The translations under genes and the position numbers were made by a program. The notes beneath the pieces were generated by a model. It had not been told where the DNA came from and ran no database searches. It saw only the letters and a list, made by a program, of their open reading frames with translations. DNA of 9,800 bases, taken from the NCBI GenBank assembly GCA_900768845.1, contig CAAGEK010000066.1, positions 1 through 9,800 on the forward strand, in the 5' to 3' direction. Of the stretch, positions 5,353 to 9,681 are shown piece after piece (within the stretch, counting starts at the first letter, position 1; each line of letters starts with the position of its first letter). The stretch is from Alphaproteobacteria bacterium. Lineage in GTDB: Bacteria > Pseudomonadota > Alphaproteobacteria > CAAGCB01 > CAG-977.

Positions 5353-5916
5353 ATGGCTGAGGGAAAAAGCGGCGTCAAAACGGCTGTCGATGAGCTGGTA
5401 AAAAGCGGGGAATTGCCGGTACGTCCGGAAGAGGATGAGCTCGAACAGATGAGTCTGTTCGATGAAATGGGCGATTTCAACGCCATTCGTCGCGATCCGC
5501 ACGCTTTCGGGCAGGCTTTGAGGAAGGCCGGACGGCCGAAAGGAGCAAAGAACAAGTCCACGCTGGCGAATAAGGAATATTGCCTGAAGCGCGGGTATGC
5601 CTGTGCGCTTGATTTAATCGCGTTTGAAGCCAACCAAGATCCGCTGGAGGTCAAAGAACGTCTCGGATGCTCTATCGAAGCCGCTATGGCGTGGGTTCGC
5701 TCTTTTCGTGAGCAATACGCCGATTTCACCGAAAAGAGGCAACCCCGCGCTTTGGACGTCACCGGTGACGTCGCTCCGGTGTTCAATATCGTCCAATTCG
5801 GGGAGCAAGCGGAAAAAATCGGTCGTGTTATCGATGGGGCTTGCCGTGAAGTGTCCGAAGGTGAAGAAATGGCGGAAATCAGCCAAAAATCAGATGACGA
5901 AAAAGAGGGAGTTTAA
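5353..5916 (+). CDS. Unknown phage-type protein with AT-hook-like GRPKGAKNK motif
   Basis: This 187-residue protein has an acidic N-terminus (PEEDELEQMSLFDEMGDF, 24-42), a basic AT-hook-like GRPKGAKNKST (60-70), a helical block (LANKEYCLKRGYACALDLIAFEANQDPLEVKERLG, with the conserved-looking 'DPLE'), and a tail DVTGDVAPVFNIVQFG. The GRPKGAKNK plus helix arrangement is found in phage proteins often annotated near small-terminase or DUF5681-like families. If it were a small terminase it would parallel the TerS genes of PICI satellites, but its place between primase and helicase suggests a replication accessory role just as well. The ribosome site is weak (CGGGG about 8 bases upstream). An 18-bp palindrome lies inside the gene at 5755-5772. 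Confidence 0.7.
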   Translation: MAEGKSGVKTAVDELVKSGELPVRPEEDELEQMSLFDEMGDFNAIRRDPHAFGQALRKAGRPKGAKNKSTLANKEYCLKRGYACALDLIAFEANQDPLEVKERLGCSIEAAMAWVRSFREQYADFTEKRQPRALDVTGDVAPVFNIVQFGEQAEKIGRVIDGACREVSEGEEMAEISQKSDDEKEGV

Positions 5917-5964
5917 CGAATGAAGTTTAACGTCAATGAAAAAATGGCGGAAATCAGCCAAAAA
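5869..5964 (+). repeat. 21-bp direct repeat pair encoding MAEISQK at a gene junction
   Basis: Bases 5869-5889 and 5944-5964 are identical over 21 bp and lie 75 bp apart, a multiple of three. In the first they encode MAEISQK near the C-terminus of the GRPKGAKNK protein; in the second they encode the same residues near the N-terminus of the next frame. A second local repeat, AGTTTAACG, occurs twice within 5910-5932. Together these suggest a short tandem duplication across the junction. Confidence 0.85.
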
Positions 5965-6189
5965 ATATGCGAAGTGCCACTGATTGAGAGTCAGCCGGCA
6001 GTCTCGACGAACGGTCAAAACAACACCGGAAGCGGTCGTTCGACGCCGAACCGGACGCGCTTTGCGTCGATTTATCCAAAGGCTCGCCGCCGCGGGCAGG
6101 GGGGGCGTCCCCCCGCCCGCCCCCGGCCGCATAATGAAGTATGGAAAATATTTTTTTTACCGGTTTTCAAAACCCCGTTTTTTGATTGA
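5920..6189 (+). CDS. Doubtful small protein following a local duplication
   Basis: This frame encodes 89 residues from ATG 5920, with GAGGGAG 8 bases upstream, so initiation is credible. It starts MKFNVNEKMAEISQK, repeating residues from the end of the previous gene. The rest is low-complexity: a Ser/Thr/Asn-rich linker, a basic stretch (KARRRGQGGRPPARPRP) encoded by a GC-rich hairpin, and an aromatic tail (FFLPVFKTPFF) encoded by T-runs. That composition argues that the second half is read-through of structured non-coding DNA. It may be a decayed or duplicated gene fragment. Confidence 0.3.
   Translation: MKFNVNEKMAEISQKICEVPLIESQPAVSTNGQNNTGSGRSTPNRTRFASIYPKARRRGQGGRPPARPRPHNEVWKIFFLPVFKTPFFD
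6092..6120 (+). other. Strong GC hairpin before the helicase gene
   Basis: GCGGGC-A-GGGGGG (6092-6104) pairs with CCCCCC-GCCCGC (6109-6120), giving 12 pairs with one bulged A and a four-base loop. No T-tract follows. It lies about 115 bases upstream of the helicase start and could attenuate transcription, pause polymerase or stabilise the downstream message. Two shorter inverted repeats follow: GGTTTT-C-AAAACC (6162-6174) and CCGGTT-CAA-AACCGG (6306-6320). Confidence 0.6.
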
Positions 6190-6234
6190 AGCGGTTTTTT
6201 AAGAAAAATTTGAACGGGGCGCGGGGGCGGGAAA

Positions 6235-8070
6235 ATGCAGGAAAAGAAAAACGAGATGGAAAAAGACGTCATGCAAACGGCTTTTGAAGCCGAGGCTAAA
6301 GAATACCGGTTCAAAACCGGAGGCGATAAAGAACAGAAACGTCCGAAACGGAAAAAATCCGATTTTGACGAATGGGGAATGCCGGCGGAGTGTCCCGTCG
6401 TTCCTTTGGGGAAAAAAGGAATGGATTTTTTCTACCTTGATTCGGCGCGCCAGTTCGTCCAGCTGAATTATTCCGCTCATAATGCAAACGCCGTCCGTGC
6501 TTTGTTCGGGGAATACATCAACCTGTTGCCCGATATGTTTAAAAAATTTAACAAAAATGGCGATCAGCTCAAGAACCAATGGGACGCCACGAAAGCGTTT
6601 GAAACGCTGATGAGCGCGTGTTCTTTGAAAAGCGCGAAAATCGGGCTGTGGGATATGGGGCAACGCGTCAGGGGGCGCGGCGCATGGATCGACGACGACG
6701 GCAGTCTGTGTTATCATTACGGGGACAGCGTCTGTGTGTACCGTCAATCGAACGGAAGCGTCGTTGAAGAATGGTTTAAGCCCGGAGAAATCGGAAACTA
6801 TGTTTATCCCGCGTATCCGAAGCTGTTGAAGCCTGAAAGTGACGGAAACATCAAATCCGTCGAAGAATTGAGGGAAATCCTGTCTTCATGGAATTTCAGG
6901 AACAAAACCGACGTCCGTTTGTTGATAGGGTGGATCGGGGCAAGTCATATCTGCGGCGCGTTGGATTGGCGGCCTATGATTTGGCTGACCGGAGATTTCG
7001 GAACGGGTAAAACGACGCTGAAAAAGCTGTTGGAAAATATGTTCGGACAAAACCTTCTGTCGTTCACCGGTGCGACCGAAGCTTTCGTCCGTCAAACGTT
7101 GCATGAGAACAAAGACGTTTTGCCCGTTTCTCTTGATGAAATCGAAGCCGCCGAAGACAACCGAAAAGGCGCGGCGTTGATTGAGCTGGCGCGATGGGCG
7201 GCAAGCGGTGCGGAAACCGGTAAAGGAAGCGCGGATCACAAAGCCGTGTCGTTTCAAATACGGTCGACGTTCATGTTTTCGTCAATCCTTGTCCCTCCGG
7301 TGGACACTCAGGATTTGAGCCGCATTCACATAATGGATTTGAACCAGCTGAACATCGGCGCGCCCCTTCCGGATTTAAGCCGTGCCCGCGTTCAAGGAAT
7401 CTCCGCCGCGATACATAAGCGGATGATACGGGGTTTTTCGAGGTTCAAACGCAATCTCACCCTTTTGCAAGCGTTCTTGAGCGAATACGGCGTATCGGCG
7501 CGTTCCGCCGACCGGTACGGCGCGATGGTGTCGGCGTATTACGTTTTGACACAGGATGAGGAAATAACGCCGGAACAAGCCGAAGAGGAAGCCAAATGGA
7601 TCGCCGGAGAAGACAAGCGGGAAAAGAAGAACAACCGTCCGGACAACGAGCTGTGTCTTGAATGGCTTTTATCGTCGCGTGTCGAACAATGGCGCGGCGG
7701 CGGCAAAGCGACCGTCAGCGGATTAATCGGAGAGGCGTCGGGAATGACGCGGGCGGACGCCGACGGGCAGGAATGCGCGAACAAATACTTGATGCAGAAC
7801 GGCATGAAGTTTGTTGTCAAAACGACAATGTCAGGAGATCCCGTCAAATTTTTATTCGTTTCAAACAATCACAAAGGGCTGTTCGACCTGTTTCGCGGAA
7901 CAAAATGGGGGGCGCGTGCCGGAACGACCGGCGTGTGGATGCAGTCTTTGAGGCGTTTTGACGGAACGGTCAATTCCGACGCTTTGAGACTTGAAGGACA
8001 AAGAAGCCGCGGAATTTTAATCCCGTTCGATATTTTGGGGATAGGGGGAAATGATGATGATGACGAATGA
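6235..8070 (+). CDS. Phage/satellite replicative helicase-type ATPase
   Basis: This 611-residue P-loop ATPase is probably the helicase partner of the upstream primase. The first 50 residues are charged and low-complexity. A 60-240 region precedes the motor domain. Walker A is TGDFGTGKTT (252-261, K259), and the Walker B-like VLPVSLDEIEA ends in D301-E302. A sensor-like block FQIRSTFMFSSI (340-351) follows, with a candidate arginine finger in LSRIHIMDL (R363). This order, with 'TEAFVRQTLHENKDVLPVSLDE', resembles the alphaproteobacterial phage helicases related to SF3/DUF927 proteins. The tail is acidic (GGNDDDDE). The start at 6235 follows GGGGCGGGAAA; an alternative is ATG 6256. Its 3' end overlaps the next gene by 20 bases, implying coupling. 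Confidence 0.83.
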   Translation: MQEKKNEMEKDVMQTAFEAEAKEYRFKTGGDKEQKRPKRKKSDFDEWGMPAECPVVPLGKKGMDFFYLDSARQFVQLNYSAHNANAVRALFGEYINLLPDMFKKFNKNGDQLKNQWDATKAFETLMSACSLKSAKIGLWDMGQRVRGRGAWIDDDGSLCYHYGDSVCVYRQSNGSVVEEWFKPGEIGNYVYPAYPKLLKPESDGNIKSVEELREILSSWNFRNKTDVRLLIGWIGASHICGALDWRPMIWLTGDFGTGKTTLKKLLENMFGQNLLSFTGATEAFVRQTLHENKDVLPVSLDEIEAAEDNRKGAALIELARWAASGAETGKGSADHKAVSFQIRSTFMFSSILVPPVDTQDLSRIHIMDLNQLNIGAPLPDLSRARVQGISAAIHKRMIRGFSRFKRNLTLLQAFLSEYGVSARSADRYGAMVSAYYVLTQDEEITPEQAEEEAKWIAGEDKREKKNNRPDNELCLEWLLSSRVEQWRGGGKATVSGLIGEASGMTRADADGQECANKYLMQNGMKFVVKTTMSGDPVKFLFVSNNHKGLFDLFRGTKWGARAGTTGVWMQSLRRFDGTVNSDALRLEGQRSRGILIPFDILGIGGNDDDDE

Positions 8071-8572
8071 TGTAACTCCGACGCCGGAACGGTTTGAATG
8101 CGGAGATTTGATATTGGTCGGAAAGGTTTGGCAGAAACGATACCAGACGCATTTGAACGATTTGGCCGAACGCGGAGAGCTGGGCGGTTGGGAAGAACGG
8201 CTTTTCAGGTTGTTTTGCGCTCATATGTTGGCGTCCGATTGGGCGGCAAGCGAATACAACCGCCACATCACGACCGATTTTTCCCGCGTTTGCAGTTCAA
8301 ACAGGGGCGGAGACGGAGCGGACGTCAACGTCATATCCAAACGCGACCGGTATGATTATGTCATGCGTTCCATCGGAGGGTTTGCAAAAATCGTCCGGTT
8401 TTTCGTCATTGAAGACGGAAACGCGGCGATATGGTTGCGGAACAAGGGGATGATGCGCCCCGCACACCGGCATTACAAGCGCGTATGGGCGGAATTGTGC
8501 CGCGGTTTGGACGAGCTGTCCAAGGCTTACAAGAGCTTTTACGACAAACACGGTTCTTTGACAGGAGGATGA
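8051..8572 (+). CDS. Unknown 173-residue early protein
   Basis: The gene begins in a run of four in-frame ATG codons (8051-8062) overlapping the helicase tail. With AGGGGG at 8043-8048, the third ATG (8057) has the best spacing, so residues 1-2 may not be made. The protein has a central helical segment (WEERLFRLFCAHMLASDWAASEYNRHITTDF), a region with Asn/Gly (SNRGGDGADVN) and a C-terminal helical block (RVWAELCRGLDELSKAYKSFYDK). No catalytic motif is obvious. The pattern 'long helical pair, then LxxGLDxLxxxY' faintly recalls DUF6456-type proteins of alphaproteobacteria; I hold that lightly. It is in one operon with the helicase and three small genes. Confidence 0.7.
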   Translation: MMMMTNDVTPTPERFECGDLILVGKVWQKRYQTHLNDLAERGELGGWEERLFRLFCAHMLASDWAASEYNRHITTDFSRVCSSNRGGDGADVNVISKRDRYDYVMRSIGGFAKIVRFFVIEDGNAAIWLRNKGMMRPAHRHYKRVWAELCRGLDELSKAYKSFYDKHGSLTGG

Positions 8573-8576
8573 TGAC

Positions 8577-8750
8577 ATGACGAAACCGAAAGCGATATTC
8601 GCCGTTTTTAAAAACGGGAAAAATTTTGAGGTCAGATATGACGGAAAAAGCGTCAAAAACGTTAAAAAGCTGATGAAAATTCTGACGGACGAAGCGGCCG
8701 GTTTGGAGCGGATGCTTGATGAAATGAAGGGGAAAAGGAATGACGGGTGA
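8577..8750 (+). CDS. Small basic protein, 57 residues
   Basis: ATG 8577 follows GGAGG (8564-8568) with 8-base spacing, 4 bases after the previous stop. The protein (MTKPKAIFAVFKNGKNF...) reads as two short beta strands (AIFAVFKNG; FEVRYDGKS) followed by an amphipathic helix (VKNVKKLMKILTDEAAGLERMLDEMK). It overlaps the next gene by 11 bases. I do not recognise it. Its strand-strand-helix plan, with 'YDGKS' before a helix, is echoed by the next gene (TFKGKTS before a helix), so the two may be distant duplicates. Confidence 0.68.
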   Translation: MTKPKAIFAVFKNGKNFEVRYDGKSVKNVKKLMKILTDEAAGLERMLDEMKGKRNDG

Positions 8751-8922
8751 AGAAAAGGAAATCGACGCCGTATTCGGCGGGATGGTTGCCGTTGTCCTGA
8801 ATCATGTCAAAAGGTTTGAACCGAAGTACAGCATCACGTTCAAGGGCAAGACGTCCGTTTACAAAACGAGGGCGGAGTTTATTAAAGCGTTTAAAAAAAC
8901 AATGGAGCAAATGGAGGGATGA
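8740..8922 (+). CDS. Small protein, 60 residues
   Basis: It starts inside the end of the preceding gene, with AAAAGG directly before the ATG, and ends one base before the next start. The protein has a hydrophobic helix (AVFGGMVAVVLNHVKRF), a strand pair (YSITFKGKTSVYKT) and a C-terminal basic helix (AEFIKAFKKTMEQMEG). No family is recognised. The tight packing argues for a real gene in the same operon. Confidence 0.62.
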   Translation: MTGEEKEIDAVFGGMVAVVLNHVKRFEPKYSITFKGKTSVYKTRAEFIKAFKKTMEQMEG

Positions 8923-9129
8923 ATGCGGTTTGAAGATGTAATGGTTATTATGCGCTACGGGCATTATGCAAAGTTTCCCGGAAGAAGTGCCCCTCTGTGC
9001 ATTCATGACGGAACACTGTGTGATGTTGATGCAAGGGGAAATTTTTTGGTAGTTGTCAGTATGAACGTTGCCGACATTATGCGCGAAGATTGGGATTGGA
9101 GGCTTGATTATGATGGATGGGATGAATAA
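8923..9129 (+). CDS. DUF2829 / Tad2-like small protein (possible anti-Thoeris)
   Basis: This 68-residue protein has MRFEDVMVIMRYGHYAKFPG at the start and NVADIMREDWDW near the end. The family known as DUF2829 (Tad2) has the plan 'F-x-A-hydrophobic-xx-L/M-x-x-G-x-x-hydrophobic-x-R' with a closing 'D-hydrophobic-x-A/E-x-DW'. Members are small phage proteins that bind the Thoeris signal molecule and block that defence. The match here is by pattern only; the middle of the protein is divergent (GTLCDVDARGNFLVVVSM). It begins immediately after the previous stop, with GGAGGG about 4 bases upstream. It is the last gene of the rightward operon, a usual place for accessory counter-defence genes. The toxin terminator described next overlaps its end. 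Confidence 0.55.
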   Translation: MRFEDVMVIMRYGHYAKFPGRSAPLCIHDGTLCDVDARGNFLVVVSMNVADIMREDWDWRLDYDGWDE

Positions 9130-9149
9130 AAACGCCCGCGACGGGGGCG
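9128..9149 (-). terminator. Terminator of the small-toxin transcript
   Basis: On the minus strand, CGCCC (9149-9145) pairs with GGGCG (9137-9133), followed by five T residues (9132-9128). A second hairpin, AAAGCGG/CCGCTTT (9184-9178 and 9174-9168), encloses the toxin stop codon in its loop and is followed by a short T-run. Either could end or protect the 3' end of the toxin message. Confidence 0.6.
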
Positions 9150-9174
9150 AACCCGTCAACGGACGCAAAAGCGG

Positions 9175-9252
9175 TTACCGCTTTAACAGTTCAAGCAGAA
9201 TTGCTATACTAAGCAAAGCATAGGCAATCGCTTTTAGATATGTGCTTAACAT
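9175..9252 (-). CDS. 25-residue hydrophobic peptide, candidate type I toxin
   Basis: ATG 9252-9250 opens a 25-codon frame ending TAA at 9177-9175. Residues 8-23 (AIAYALLSIAILLELL) form a single hydrophobic helix, with basic residues at K7, K24 and R25 on either side, so it should insert in the inner membrane. AGGTGA lies 9 bases upstream as the ribosome site. Size, hydropathy and charge are like the type I toxins TisB, ZorO and DinQ, which depolarise membranes, although no specific homology is claimed. Its leader has a 5' hairpin, a promoter lies just upstream, and a divergent small RNA carries an antisense copy of the leader, ribosome site and start region. The frame also hides its start in a short stem (ATATG/CATAT). 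Confidence 0.7.
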   Translation of the reverse strand: MLSTYLKAIAYALLSIAILLELLKR

Positions 9253-9289
9253 ATTGAGTGTTCACCTGCCTTTCAGCCGTATGTACGGC
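9253..9289 (-). promoter_or_regulatory. 5' leader of the toxin message
   Basis: The predicted transcript opens with a hairpin at its very 5' end, GCCGT-ACAT-ACGGC (9289-9276). The ribosome site AGGTGA (9267-9262) and the AUG follow. A terminal 5' hairpin of this kind is common in type I toxin mRNAs, where it stabilises the message. Bases 9276-9236 are imperfectly repeated, in the same orientation, at 9396-9358. Confidence 0.6.
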
Positions 9290-9295
9290 AAAAAA

Positions 9296-9323
9296 ACTAT
9301 ATCAGGGTAATTCTGCTTGTAAA
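9296..9323 (-). promoter_or_regulatory. Promoter of the small toxin
   Basis: On the minus strand, TTTACA (9323-9318) and TATAGT (9301-9296) are 16 bases apart. The start would fall near 9289, exactly at the base of the 5' hairpin. Its -35 box overlaps the -35 of the divergent small-RNA promoter, so the two may compete. Confidence 0.65.
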
Positions 9324-9346
9324 AGGGAAAAGGGTGTGCTTATAAT
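9317..9346 (+). promoter_or_regulatory. Promoter of the antisense small RNA
   Basis: TTGTAA (9317-9322) and a perfect TATAAT (9341-9346) are 18 bases apart. Transcription should begin near 9353. The strong -10 suggests high constitutive output, as expected for an RNA antitoxin that must outnumber its toxin message. Confidence 0.7.
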
Positions 9347-9352
9347 GAACGT

Positions 9353-9430
9353 ATCAAAGGTATGTGCTTTGTATTGAGGTTATCACCTCCTTTCAAAACC
9401 CGCCGGGGCGAAACGGCGGGTTTGCTTTTT
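9353..9430 (+). ncRNA. Candidate RNA antitoxin, about 78 nt
   Basis: A promoter and an intrinsic terminator define an RNA of about 78 nt with no useful reading frame. Its 5' half (9358-9396) is complementary to the toxin leader and start region in blocks: 9390-9396 with TGAAAGG, 9384-9389 with the AGGTGA ribosome site, the CTCAATA block, and the AAGCACATA block just after the AUG, with small gaps between. Pairing would mask the ribosome site and start codon. A small hairpin, GAGGT-TATC-ACCTC (9376-9389), presents the anti-ribosome-site sequence and could seed contact. The divergent layout with imperfect, trans-type complementarity parallels IstR/TisB and OrzO/ZorO. That it represses the toxin is inferred. 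Confidence 0.7.
9396..9430 (+). terminator. Terminator of the small RNA
   Basis: AAACCCGCCG (9396-9405) pairs with CGGCGGGTTT (9414-9423) around an 8-base loop, followed by GCTTTTT (9424-9430). This is a strong intrinsic terminator on the plus strand. Confidence 0.85.
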
Positions 9431-9434
9431 AAGC

Positions 9435-9496
9435 CCGCGGATTTACCACCCTCGGGCGTTTATTTTGCGAAAAATAAATTGACGCCGAATCCGCGG
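9435..9496. repeat. Nested palindrome between the small RNA and the right repeat
   Basis: CCGCGGATT (9435-9443) is the exact reverse complement of 9488-9496. Inside it, GGCG (9455-9458) pairs with CGCC (9483-9486), and TTTATTTT (9459-9466) pairs with AAAATAAA (9471-9478) around a GCGA tetraloop. Unpaired spacers are 11 and 1 bases in the outer gap and 4 bases in the inner one. It could form a cruciform or a long RNA stem. No protein frame explains it. Its place directly inside the right repeat suggests a recombination or boundary role. Confidence 0.65.
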
Positions 9497-9504
9497 TTTG
9501 GCAT

Positions 9505-9680
9505 ACTGAAAGCCTAAAAATTGTTACACCGGCTTTCCGCCCCGTCAGTCTGCGGTCTTTTTTATGCCTTTCGGGGGATGAGAGCTGGAAATATATTGAA
9601 TACCAGCCAAAGCCATGTGTAACGGCTTTTAGTGAGTCCCCCGCCTTCTCATTCAAGGCGGTTCTAAAAAAGATTACACA
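9505..9680 (+). promoter_or_regulatory. Structured leader with three coordinated heptamers, right copy
   Basis: An outer stem, ACTGAAAGCC (9505-9514) with GGCTTTTAGT (9624-9633, one G-U pair), encloses an inner stem of GTTACAC (9523-9529) with its exact complement GTGTAAC (9617-9623). The inner stem is extended by GGCTTT/AAAGCC (9531-9536 and 9609-9614). A third copy, TTACACA (9674-9680), ends two bases before the start codon at 9682. The CCGCCTT/AAGGCGG hairpin (9641-9647, 9655-9661) is shared with the left copy. The heptamer differs from the left copy (GAACATA) at six of seven positions, yet the complementarity is kept. No Shine-Dalgarno sequence is visible before this start. Confidence 0.6.
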
Positions 9681-9681
9681 A

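Noticed and set aside
6199..6747. 182-codon minus-strand frame opposite the helicase start
   Set aside because: It is antisense to the helicase, with Phe/His-rich low-complexity sequence and no ribosome site.
8662..9168. 168-codon minus-strand frame over the small genes
   Set aside because: It covers three closely packed plus-strand genes with good ribosome sites; its own sequence has no domain.
9345..9377. Ten-codon frame beginning in the small-RNA promoter
   Set aside because: Its ATG overlaps the -10 box and lies upstream of the predicted transcript start, so it would not be in the RNA.
9505..9680. Repeat leader as a retron or group II intron RNA
   Set aside because: Paired end strands and variable guide-like words are reminiscent of these, but there is no reverse transcriptase in the window and the structure is short and followed at once by a small non-RT frame.
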